64,000 nucleotides of DNA, taken from assembly GCF_019967995.1 (NCBI RefSeq), contig NZ_CP065377.1, positions 2,480,001 through 2,544,000 on the forward strand, in the 5' to 3' direction. Shown piece by piece: positions 25,103 to 32,523 of the stretch. Position numbers and translations under genes: made by a program. The first letter of the stretch is position 1; every line of letters begins with the position of its first letter. Source of the DNA: Faecalibacterium prausnitzii. Its GTDB lineage: Bacteria > Bacillota > Clostridia > Oscillospirales > Ruminococcaceae. The notes beneath the pieces were generated by a model. It saw only the letters and a list, made by a program, of their open reading frames with translations, made no database searches and was not told where the DNA came from.

Positions 25103-25129
25103 GACTTGACGGCATTGGTTTGGGTGGCC
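25103..25129 (-). repeat. Inverted copy of an excisionase-gene segment
   Basis: 27 bp on the minus strand, 25 identical to 37560-37586 inside the excisionase-like gene (core CAAACCAATGCCGTCAAGTC). In translation both give TQTNAVKS. It has no functional frame here; probably a leftover of an earlier or related element end. Confidence 0.6.
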
Positions 25130-25202
25130 ATTCTCTTATTTTTAGTACTTGCTGCATCACAAGCCGATTGGAAAGCATCTGACCTCATTCTCAGTATAAC
25201 CC

Positions 25203-25268
25203 GTCGTTTTGTGTTAGAAAAAAGCAACACAGCACGATATGGTCTGTATGGCCTTGTAGTGGTATCCT
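25203..25268 (+). promoter_or_regulatory. Operator and promoter of the exported peptide gene (regulon site 1)
   Basis: Inverted repeat GTCGTTTTGTGTTA (25203-25216), 8 bp, CAACACAGCACGAT (25225-25238). It extends into ACGATATG (25234-25241), then 21 nt, then -10 TATCCT (25263-25268). No -35 consensus. Arms and spacing match the sites at 26532 and 30499, consistent with activation by the RRNPP regulator. Confidence 0.7.
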
Positions 25269-25309
25269 TTTGCCAACAAGAAAACAACATAAAACGAAAG
25301 GAAAAACAA

Positions 25310-25525
25310 ATGATGAAACGTATCTTTACCCTGATTACCTCTATTGTTCTGGCCACCAGTCTACTGGCTGTCCCCTGCTTTGCCGCTGAGCCTGAAGACT
25401 TGCCAGCACCGCAGCCTGGTGTGACCGAAACGGAACAGCCTGACGGTTCTGATCAGCCTGAGAATCCGGACAGACCTTCTATCCAGCCATGTGATGCTAT
25501 GCCGGGCGTTGGAGACATGGGTTAA
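25310..25525 (+). CDS. Short Sec-exported peptide, candidate pheromone precursor
   Basis: 71 residues. A clean Sec signal (MMKRIFTLITSIVLATSLLA, then VPCFA and likely cleavage after it) is followed by about 46 residues rich in Pro, Glu and Asp, ending PSIQPCDAMPGVGDMG. A GAAAGGA site lies 8 nt upstream; a second ATG follows at once. The gene ends 4 bp inside the 3' end of the convergent RRNPP regulator and has the same operator as the cluster it would control. This layout resembles PapR/NprX-type pro-pheromones whose C-terminus is the signal. No homologue is recognised. Alternatively it is a secreted substrate or immunity peptide. Confidence 0.65.
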   Translation: MMKRIFTLITSIVLATSLLAVPCFAAEPEDLPAPQPGVTETEQPDGSDQPENPDRPSIQPCDAMPGVGDMG

Positions 25526-26439
25526 CTCATAAAATCGATGTTCAAGTATTCTTTCGCTTCTTTTTTGACAACCTCTAACCCGATTTGATATCCAATGACT
25601 TTGCAGAGATAATACGATTGGTAGTACAATTCTTTGCTGATTTCGTCATCGCCCATAAAATGTCGGCATTCCGCTTCAATTTCCAGACATCGGGGCAATA
25701 CTTGGTAATGTCCATATTGAATACAGGCTTCTCGTCCTTCTTTAGCGAGTGCAGCTCCTTCCTCATAGCGACCGCACAAATCCAGTACCCGAGCATAATT
25801 ATAAAGGACCAAAGGCAACACCCCAATAGATGTTATGGTTTCCTTAAAATGCTTACGCACATACTTAAGCAGCTGATAGTAGATTTCAGCTGCTTTTTTA
25901 TTTTGGCCAGCATCAGAGTAAGCAAGCCCAATCTGATTGATAATTGTGATTTCATCTCTTGTATAAAGGAAACTTTCTATACTCTCTAGGTCAAAGCGGG
26001 GCACAGTCAGCTGAATTGCCTGCATTAGCAGATCGATTTGTTCCAGCGGCGTGTAGCGTCCATCTAAGCGTCCCAGAAGTACCCTTGAACGCAGGGCAAA
26101 TTGCTGCGCAATTTGATCATCCGGATCTGCCAGCTTTTCAAATTGTGCAAGCTTCTCAAAGCCCTCCGGCACCTTTTCGGTCACATTGCAGGCAACAATT
26201 TCTTTCTGAAGAGCTTCCATCTCCAGTTCATTTTTACTCAGCAGAGCAAAATAGCGGTCATCCGGCAGGCCCAGACGCTGCAAAAGGGCATTGATCCGGT
26301 TGCGGCTGGGGGTCTGTTTCCCATTTTCCAGCCGGGAAAGAGTCATAGGCTCACAGATTCCATAGCAGAGCTGCTCCTGGGTCAAACCCAGATCCAGCCG
26401 CCGCTGCTTGACGTACTCGCCAAGAAAGACATTCTTCAT
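25522..26439 (-). CDS. RRNPP-type (HTH plus TPR) transcriptional regulator
   Basis: 305 residues. N-terminal XRE helix-turn-helix (about 6-62, GLTQEQLCYGICEPMTLSRL, ENGKQTPSRNRINALLQRLG) and a C-terminal all-helical array of tetratricopeptide-like repeats (about 70-300; AYSDAGQNKKAAEIYYQLLK is the clearest). This is the architecture of PlcR, Rgg and ComR, cytoplasmic receptors for reimported peptides. AGGAGGG precedes the ATG, and a TATAAT-like box lies at 26474-26479 on the minus strand. It is divergent from the RiPP operon and convergent with the exported peptide gene. Role as the local activator is inferred from the shared operators. Confidence 0.82.
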   Translation of the reverse strand: MKNVFLGEYVKQRRLDLGLTQEQLCYGICEPMTLSRLENGKQTPSRNRINALLQRLGLPDDRYFALLSKNELEMEALQKEIVACNVTEKVPEGFEKLAQFEKLADPDDQIAQQFALRSRVLLGRLDGRYTPLEQIDLLMQAIQLTVPRFDLESIESFLYTRDEITIINQIGLAYSDAGQNKKAAEIYYQLLKYVRKHFKETITSIGVLPLVLYNYARVLDLCGRYEEGAALAKEGREACIQYGHYQVLPRCLEIEAECRHFMGDDEISKELYYQSYYLCKVIGYQIGLEVVKKEAKEYLNIDFMS

Positions 26440-26531
26440 CCCTAAACCCTCCTATAGAAGTAATATCTCTATTATTATAAAGGATGGCACAGCGGATTTC
26501 CAGTGAACGGTTCAACTTTTACTGAAAACTT

Positions 26532-26597
26532 ATCGTTTTGTGTTATTTTCAAGTAACTCGGCACGATATGTTCAGAAGTGCGTCGTGCTGCTACAAT
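26532..26597 (+). promoter_or_regulatory. Operator and promoter of the RiPP operon (regulon site 2)
   Basis: Inverted repeat ATCGTTTTGTGTTA (26532-26545), 8 bp, TAACTCGGCACGAT (26554-26567). It runs into ACGATATG (26563-26570), then 21 nt, then TACAAT (26592-26597). The -35 position reads TGTTCA, a poor match. Predicted transcription start about 26604. Confidence 0.75.
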
Positions 26598-26654
26598 ATA
26601 GTCACAGCGATGAACCAAACATCCAGAGCTGAAAAAAGAAATGAGAAACAGAAA

Positions 26655-26759
26655 ATGTATACCGTAACTTTTTCCAATGAAGAGCTGGAAGAGATGAAGG
26701 CAAACGACGCGGTTGTTATCGTTAGCTGCGATGATGACAACGGGCACCGCCTCTACTGA
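26655..26759 (+). CDS. Putative RiPP precursor peptide
   Basis: 34 residues: an acidic leader-like half (MYTVTFSNEELEEMKANDAV), then VIVSCDDDNGHRLY. It is the first gene after the regulated promoter and directly precedes a terminator and a radical SAM/SPASM gene, the usual place of a precursor. The C-terminal Cys-Asp-Asp-Asp-Asn-Gly-His-Arg-Leu-Tyr stretch is a plausible core. The ribosome site is weak. An in-frame ATG at 26610 would add 15 residues, but it lies only about 6 nt from the predicted transcription start. No known precursor family is recognised, so function is inferred from position. Confidence 0.6.
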   Translation: MYTVTFSNEELEEMKANDAVVIVSCDDDNGHRLY

Positions 26760-26772
26760 TCAGTGACGGTTT

Positions 26773-26806
26773 CCCAAGGAGCAAATGTTTGCTTCTTGGG
26801 ATTTTT
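26773..26806 (+). terminator. Terminator/attenuator between precursor and radical SAM gene
   Basis: CCCAAGGAGCAAA (26773-26785) pairs with TTTGCTTCTTGGG (26788-26800), one wobble, followed by ATTTTT. Partial termination here would give more precursor than enzyme mRNA, as in many bacteriocin operons. Confidence 0.75.
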
Positions 26807-26821
26807 CTGTATAATGGAACC

Positions 26822-28204
26822 ATGTTTTATGAATTGAAAAACGGAACGCTTGTGGAAACCAAAGACGCACAGGGGAATTTTGATCTGACACAGGTCCTTG
26901 GAAATAAATATTTAGAAGATGTTGATTCCGAAAAATGTGTTATTGTTGATACGTACAGCAATAGATGTTTCCTCATCTCAAAAGATCTCCTCCACCATGG
27001 TGTGAGCGAAGAAGTATACCACAAAATGCTGGATAGCGATGAAACCGACTCAAACAAGTCAAGCGAAGAAGTCACTTTCATCTTAACAATTACGTATAAA
27101 TGCAACATGCACTGTACTTACTGCTATCAGCAAAACGATAAAACCTTGGAAAAGAAACTTATCAGTGATGAAACTCTGGATAAAATTTTAAGTATCATTG
27201 CACAGTATATGGAAGCAAATCCGAACAAGACCGTTCGACTGGGTTTATTTGGTGGCGAACCCTTGCTGATCGAGAATGAGAAAGTAATTGATAAAATTCT
27301 CCAATTTTGCAAAGAGCACAAAACCACTGTTCATATCACCACAAACGGAAGTTTCCTTTCGTATTATTTGAAGAAATTTATCATCAATCGTCGCTTCATC
27401 AGCGGTATTTATCCCACAATCGACAGTATGGCGTTAAATTATATGACGCGATACGATCTTGATCCGAGCCGGAACAATACAAATGAAACTTTCAAACTCC
27501 TGTGCTGTATTAAGACACTTCTGCATTACGGCATCCATGTGGACTTAGGAACCAATATCGATAGGCACAATCATAAAGAAATCTGGAATACACTGGATGA
27601 CTTGAAGAAGTTACAGCTTTTGCAGGATAAAAACTTTGCGTGGACTATTGGTCGAGTAGATGATCGTTTGTATGAAACAAATTTCCCTGACATCATGATG
27701 GAAAGTGAGATTCTCGCTGAGCTTCAAAGCAAGCCTCTCCCGGACAATGTTCACGCGGCATTTTTAAAGACCTGCTATAACTTTGCCGACAAAATGGGCC
27801 TAAAGTTGAATTTGCGGGAGCATAAACAAACACATAGTTATTGTTGGAGCACTTCGTCATCCAGTAATGTTTTTTATGTTGATATGAATCTGAAAACATA
27901 TCGTTGTACTTGCACAGTTGGTAGATCTAGGTACAGCCTTTTTGATTTTTCCTATGAAAATTTAACAAATTATCGGCCCGTCGCTGTAACCTGCAATTCT
28001 TATGCGGAGTGTAAGGATTGTAAAATCGGTGGCTTCTGCGGTGGCGGATGTCAGCTGTCCCACCAAATCGATTTCAAAAAGTGCTGTACATATGAAGAAG
28101 AAGTTTTTTCTCACTTCATGAAAACACTGTTTATTCCTTATATTAAATCCAAATATAACGAGGTGAATCAAAATGAACGCAAAGCTGAAAACAGATGCAC
28201 TTGA
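26822..28204 (+). CDS. Radical SAM/SPASM peptide-modifying enzyme 1
   Basis: 460 residues. The first about 80 residues may be a peptide-recognition domain. The radical SAM core has CNMHCTYC (CX3CX2C, Cys 94/98/101) for the 4Fe-4S cluster that cleaves S-adenosylmethionine, and LFGGEPL. The C-terminus is a Cys-rich SPASM domain (YCWSTSSS, YRCTCTVG, CNSYAECKDCKIGGFCGGGC) for auxiliary clusters. Such enzymes install thioether, C-C or other crosslinks in peptides. The start at 26822 has only a weak GGA site and overlaps a TATAATGG box, so some transcripts may be nearly leaderless. AT-rich compared with the chromosomal genes; its stop overlaps the exporter by 32 bp. Confidence 0.88.
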   Translation: MFYELKNGTLVETKDAQGNFDLTQVLGNKYLEDVDSEKCVIVDTYSNRCFLISKDLLHHGVSEEVYHKMLDSDETDSNKSSEEVTFILTITYKCNMHCTYCYQQNDKTLEKKLISDETLDKILSIIAQYMEANPNKTVRLGLFGGEPLLIENEKVIDKILQFCKEHKTTVHITTNGSFLSYYLKKFIINRRFISGIYPTIDSMALNYMTRYDLDPSRNNTNETFKLLCCIKTLLHYGIHVDLGTNIDRHNHKEIWNTLDDLKKLQLLQDKNFAWTIGRVDDRLYETNFPDIMMESEILAELQSKPLPDNVHAAFLKTCYNFADKMGLKLNLREHKQTHSYCWSTSSSSNVFYVDMNLKTYRCTCTVGRSRYSLFDFSYENLTNYRPVAVTCNSYAECKDCKIGGFCGGGCQLSHQIDFKKCCTYEEEVFSHFMKTLFIPYIKSKYNEVNQNERKAENRCT

Positions 28205-29369
28205 CCTTACCTCTCTGCTCAATGGGCTGGTGTTTTTCTCCCCAGTCTCTCTACTGGTACGAACCACTGCAGGAATCTCTCTCAGCCAATTCTTCATTTT
28301 GCAAGCAATTATGGCTACTATGGTCCTCCTCACAGAGATTCCTCTCGGAAAGCTGACCGATCGCATTGGCTATAAATCCACGTTGGTACTATACCAGATC
28401 GCGCTGCTCATTTCGAGAACCTGCCTCTTGCTGGCTCATGTAAGCTGCAATTATAGTCTGTTTATTTTACAGGCTATCCTCGAAGGCACAGCGGCTTCCT
28501 TTTCTTCTGGGACGCAGAGCGGCTATATTTATATTATGTTTTCAAAGGAACATTACGCTGAAAAATCTGCACATGTCGCCAATTATGGAACTGTCGGATT
28601 TTTTGCCAGTACCCTAGCTTATGCGGTCCTGTACACGCTGATTGGCATCAAGGGTCTGCTTCTGGCAACGATTGCCGCAAACCTTGTTGCTGTCTTTACC
28701 TCTTTAAAAATCCCCAAGGAAACAGTGCAGCCCAGAAGTGAAACGCGCCAAAAGAAAAACATTCCCTATCCGCAGTTGTTTCAGCAGAAAAAGATATGGA
28801 TGCTTCTAATGATTTTGGCAGCTTTGAACATTGGCCGCATTCTGATCAATTTCTTCTATGCGGAGAAGCTGCAGTTGTGCGGGATCAATGAAACCTGGCT
28901 CGCCGCAATTATTATGGGTTATTCTGCAATTCAGTTGCTGTCCGAACGGATTCTCGCCCGTACCAAGCCTGAACACTATAATCAAATGATGGCACTGTTT
29001 TTCATTCTGAGTGGAATAGCCCTTGGTGTGTTGGGCTTGGTCAATGTGCCGGTTTGGACTATCCTATTTATGCTGATCCTTCCGCTTTTTTTGGATATTC
29101 CATCCTATCTGCTGGGAGAAGTCCAAAACAGCATTGTAGATGCTGCCGGCAGGGAAGACAATCGCGCCGAGCTGCTTTCCGTCTTCAACATGGGCGTCAA
29201 TGTTACTGAAATTTTTTATCTGTTTGGCTCATCACTACTGGTGAGCGCCGGGTCAACGGCTTGTTTTGTCATCCTCGGTGCTTTTATGACCGTAGTTGGA
29301 ATTGGCATCTGTCTTTCTGTGAAGAGCGCATGGTTGCTTTCACTTCAAGAAAAAAAGAACGGCAACTAA
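28173..29369 (+). CDS. MFS transporter, probable peptide exporter
   Basis: 398 residues, about 12 membrane segments, major facilitator superfamily. The A-motif-like loop after helix 2 reads GKLTDRIGYKS. The 32-bp overlap with the first radical SAM gene and the GAGGTGA site inside it show translational coupling. It could export the modified peptide or provide self-resistance. MFS proteins are less common than ABC exporters in such clusters, and this one has an ABC gene as well. Confidence 0.83.
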   Translation: MNAKLKTDALDLTSLLNGLVFFSPVSLLVRTTAGISLSQFFILQAIMATMVLLTEIPLGKLTDRIGYKSTLVLYQIALLISRTCLLLAHVSCNYSLFILQAILEGTAASFSSGTQSGYIYIMFSKEHYAEKSAHVANYGTVGFFASTLAYAVLYTLIGIKGLLLATIAANLVAVFTSLKIPKETVQPRSETRQKKNIPYPQLFQQKKIWMLLMILAALNIGRILINFFYAEKLQLCGINETWLAAIIMGYSAIQLLSERILARTKPEHYNQMMALFFILSGIALGVLGLVNVPVWTILFMLILPLFLDIPSYLLGEVQNSIVDAAGREDNRAELLSVFNMGVNVTEIFYLFGSSLLVSAGSTACFVILGAFMTVVGIGICLSVKSAWLLSLQEKKNGN

Positions 29370-29400
29370 TTTTAGTCTACAATATCAAGAGGGCTTATAT

Positions 29401-30489
29401 ATGATGTCTGGATACATCTCCGATTGCCTAGGAGAAAATTTCAGTTGTATTCAACCCAAGCCAATATTACCTCAAAAATTCAATTGGGATGTCTTCATGG
29501 CCACACTGATTCCTACTGAAGGGTGTAATTTTCAGTGTTCATACTGCCACAAAAACCACCCGGCAGCCAGTATGACTCGTGACACACTGGACCGAATTGA
29601 GGAGTATATAACTGCACAAGCGCCGCGCTATAAACAGGTCATACTTGCATGGTTTGGAGGTGAACCTACTCTTTGCAAAGACACTGTGCTGGAAGTGTCC
29701 AACATTGTGCAAAATCTGCAGAAACAGTATGGCTTTCACTATGCTGCCAATATGACCACCAATGGTTATCTGCTGAATGACAAGCTATTTCGGCAGTTCT
29801 ATCAGGCAGGGATCACCAGCTATCAAATTACAATTGATGGTTGGAATCACGACAAGACTCGGCCCCATGTATCCGGCAAAGGAACCCTGCAGACCATCAT
29901 TAACAATCTGGCCTCTCTTTCCAAGTTGCCGCCGGCAGAGTATTCCTTTCATATCACGCTGCGCCACAATATTCTGGCCGACGATGAGGACTACAGTTGG
30001 TATGATTATCTGTACCGTCTGTTTGGGCATGACAAACGCTTCGCCGTACTTGTTCGTGCTGTTGGTGACTGGGGTGGTGAAGGCGTCCACAGTCTATCCA
30101 TCCTTCATCAGGATACAAAAGATGTGTTGGTAGCAAAACATGTTGCATATCTGGATAAGATCGGGATGTCGTGTCATAACCACAGAAACGGAGCCCTTGC
30201 ACAGGTGTGCTACGCTTCCTATCCACATAGCATGGTATTCCGGGCCAATGGAAAAATTGGCAAATGCACTGTGGCGCTTGACCACCCGCAAAACCAGTTA
30301 GGTTGGGTTGATCCCGAAAAAGGTATTGTGATCGACCCGGAGGTTAACTGCCGGTGGAGCTTTTCTGATCTGAAGCCCGAGTGTCGTAGCTGCCGGAATG
30401 TTTTGCGCTGCATGAATATGCAGTGCAAAAAGTCTGAAATTATTGATGGAAAGACAGTTTGCCTCTATAGAAAATCAGAATGTGTGTAA
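29401..30489 (+). CDS. Radical SAM/SPASM-like peptide-modifying enzyme 2
   Basis: 362 residues. CNFQCSYC (CX3CX2C, Cys 42/46/49) and AWFGGEPTL mark the radical SAM core. The C-terminal cysteines KCTV, CRSCRNVLRCMNMQCKK and VCLYRKSECV form a short SPASM-like auxiliary-cluster domain. It is shorter than enzyme 1 and lacks its N-terminal domain, so it may use a recognition partner or act second. ATG at 29401 or 29404, with AGAGGG upstream. Last gene of the precursor operon; the ABC gene beyond has its own regulated promoter. Confidence 0.88.
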   Translation: MMSGYISDCLGENFSCIQPKPILPQKFNWDVFMATLIPTEGCNFQCSYCHKNHPAASMTRDTLDRIEEYITAQAPRYKQVILAWFGGEPTLCKDTVLEVSNIVQNLQKQYGFHYAANMTTNGYLLNDKLFRQFYQAGITSYQITIDGWNHDKTRPHVSGKGTLQTIINNLASLSKLPPAEYSFHITLRHNILADDEDYSWYDYLYRLFGHDKRFAVLVRAVGDWGGEGVHSLSILHQDTKDVLVAKHVAYLDKIGMSCHNHRNGALAQVCYASYPHSMVFRANGKIGKCTVALDHPQNQLGWVDPEKGIVIDPEVNCRWSFSDLKPECRSCRNVLRCMNMQCKKSEIIDGKTVCLYRKSECV

Positions 30490-30542
30490 TCAGTTAACTA
30501 ACGCAAAACGATATGTTTATTCCTCATCCTGTGTGCTACAAT
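30486..30542 (+). promoter_or_regulatory. Operator and promoter of the ABC exporter (regulon site 3)
   Basis: Right arm TAACGCAAAACGAT (30499-30512) extends into ACGATATG (30508-30515), then exactly 21 nt, then TACAAT (30537-30542). The left arm is degenerate (GTGTAA, ending at 30489, 9-bp spacer). Same arrangement as sites 1 and 2. Confidence 0.65.
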
Positions 30543-30618
30543 TTGAATCAGAAAGAGCAAAGCACACAATCCACTGTTCATAGAGACAGATGGAACGATC
30601 ACCGAAGAGGTGGAAATC

Positions 30619-32232
30619 ATGAAGTATTATCTCAAAAAGTGCTGGCCCACTGTTACAGCGGCCTCCATCTGTATGGTTGTTGCCTATGGTTTGCAGGTCT
30701 GCACCAGTCTGGTACAGATTCAGATCACCCAGGGACTGCTGGACGGTGATCTGCGGGCTTTCACCATTCGGATCATTCTTCTTCTGCTGACCTGGCTGGC
30801 CGTGGTCCTTTGCCTGATTGCAGAGACCTTCTTCCAGGGCCGGGCCGTGCGCCGGATGAACAACGCTCTGCGCCGGGATATGGCAGCGGGCCTGTTGCAC
30901 AAGACCCATCAGGAGTATCATAAGCAGGAGAGCGGCGAGTACCTCTCCCAGTTTACCAACGACGTGAACCAGATTGAGCAGATGGCCTGGACTCCGTTTT
31001 TCACCATCATGGGTTCTGCGGCACAGGTGGTGTTCGGCATCGTTGCACTGGCATCCATTCATTGGCTGCTTCTGGTGATTTCTCTGGTCATCGCATTGGT
31101 TATGATCTTCGTTCCTCGTCTGTTCAGCAAACGGTTGGGAACCGTTGGCACAGCCTGTGCCGCCAGCCAGGCTGACAGCGTCAGTAAAATCAAGGATCTG
31201 CTGGCAGGTTACGATGTGCTTCGCTTCTTTGGCAAGGATGAACGGTTTACCAGCGGAGTCGATGCAGCCAGCGACAGCATGGAGCAGGCCAAGTACAAAC
31301 TGACCATCAACAAGGACGGCATCGGCTGTGGTCTGGCCTATGTCAGCGCCGTCTGCCAAGTGGCCGTTGTCATCCTGCTGGGTGTCCTGATCCTCAATGA
31401 TATGATTCCTCTGGCCACCTTTATGGGCACCGGTACCATCTGCGCCGGCGTGTATAATGGACTGAACCAGGTGTCCAAACTTGCAGTGTCCTTCTCGGCC
31501 AGCAAGCCCTATTTCGATAAGATTACCATCCATGCCGGCGAGGCGCAGCTTCCTGATTTCGGTCTGCCTACCCTGCAGGAAGGCATTACGGTCAAGGATG
31601 TCTCTTTCGGCTACGATGAAAAGAAGCCGATCCTGGTCCACATGAACGCGGAATTCAAGAAAGGCGGCAAATACGCCCTCACCGGTCCCTCCGGCTGCGG
31701 CAAGAGCACCCTGCTGAAGATTCTTCTGGGCTGGCTGCCCGGCTACCAGGGCAAGGTCCTTTATGACGAGAGAGACGTGCGGGATTACACGCCCGAGCAG
31801 CTCCAGCAGAAAATGAGCTACATCGAACAGAATGTGTTCCTGTTCAATACCACCATCCGTGAGAACATTACCCTGGGTGAGCACTTTACCGACGAGCAGA
31901 TGGAAAAGGCACTGCGTGACAGCGCCCTGGCAGGCGACCTTGCCAATATGCCCAAGGGTCTGGATACGCCGGTGGGCGAGGAAGGCAACGCCCTCTCGGG
32001 CGGCCAGAAGCAGCGCGTGGCCATCGCCCGTGCTCTGATCCATAACCGCAGCATCCTGCTGGTGGATGAGGGCACCAGCGCCCTGGACCAGAAGAACGCC
32101 GACATCGTGGAGAAGAGCCTGCTGTCCAACCCTGACCTGACCCTGATCCTGATTAGCCATCACCTGAGCGACGAACGTAAAGCCCAGTTCGATCATGTGT
32201 ACGAGTTGACGCCCGCATCTTCTATTGTCTGA
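30619..32232 (+). CDS. ABC transporter, fused membrane and ATPase domains
   Basis: 537 residues. Six membrane segments (about 10-300) then a nucleotide-binding domain with Walker A GPSGCGKST, Q-loop YIEQNVF, signature LSGGQKQR, Walker B ILLVDEGTSALD and switch His in LISHHLSDE. It works as a homodimeric exporter. No C39 peptidase domain, so it does not cleave a leader itself. GAGGTGG lies before the ATG at 30619. Its codons are much more GC-rich than those of the radical SAM and MFS genes, suggesting a separate origin, although it shares the cluster's operator. Likely exports the product or confers immunity. Confidence 0.88.
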   Translation: MKYYLKKCWPTVTAASICMVVAYGLQVCTSLVQIQITQGLLDGDLRAFTIRIILLLLTWLAVVLCLIAETFFQGRAVRRMNNALRRDMAAGLLHKTHQEYHKQESGEYLSQFTNDVNQIEQMAWTPFFTIMGSAAQVVFGIVALASIHWLLLVISLVIALVMIFVPRLFSKRLGTVGTACAASQADSVSKIKDLLAGYDVLRFFGKDERFTSGVDAASDSMEQAKYKLTINKDGIGCGLAYVSAVCQVAVVILLGVLILNDMIPLATFMGTGTICAGVYNGLNQVSKLAVSFSASKPYFDKITIHAGEAQLPDFGLPTLQEGITVKDVSFGYDEKKPILVHMNAEFKKGGKYALTGPSGCGKSTLLKILLGWLPGYQGKVLYDERDVRDYTPEQLQQKMSYIEQNVFLFNTTIRENITLGEHFTDEQMEKALRDSALAGDLANMPKGLDTPVGEEGNALSGGQKQRVAIARALIHNRSILLVDEGTSALDQKNADIVEKSLLSNPDLTLILISHHLSDERKAQFDHVYELTPASSIV

Positions 32233-32289
32233 AACCGGGAAGCAACGCAATAGCCGGAAGAATCCAAAGAAACCGTGCCGGGGTTTCGT

Positions 32290-32330
32290 GGCACACGACT
32301 TTGTTTGCAAAGTCTAGTGTGTTACACCTT
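32290..32330 (+). other. oriT-like site, copy 2
   Basis: GGCACACGACTTTG, TTTG, CAAAGTCTAGTGTG and TTACACCT: nearly identical to the copy at 12111. Hairpin ending at TAGTGTG/TTA, predicted nick between 32321 and 32322. It lies at the junction between the peptide cluster and the element's core. The rest of 32233-32523 shows no gene that I can support. Confidence 0.55.
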
Positions 32331-32523
32331 GGTTCCGGCTGATGCGGAAAAGGGACTGCGAGCAGCTCCGGCAAGCACCTATTCTGCGGCAGAAGGATGC
32401 GCGGATGGGGATGGCAGCTAATGGTTTCTGCCCACCCAGCGCAGGCTTGCAGAGGAACCAATGGTGTACATTCTCCCGTCCTGCCGTAGCAGCGTTTTTC
32501 CCTATAAGCCGCAAGGTAAATAA

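Noticed and set aside
26610..26759. 49-residue version of the precursor
   Set aside because: The ATG at 26610 would lie about 6 nt from the predicted transcription start and lacks a ribosome site; kept only as an alternative.
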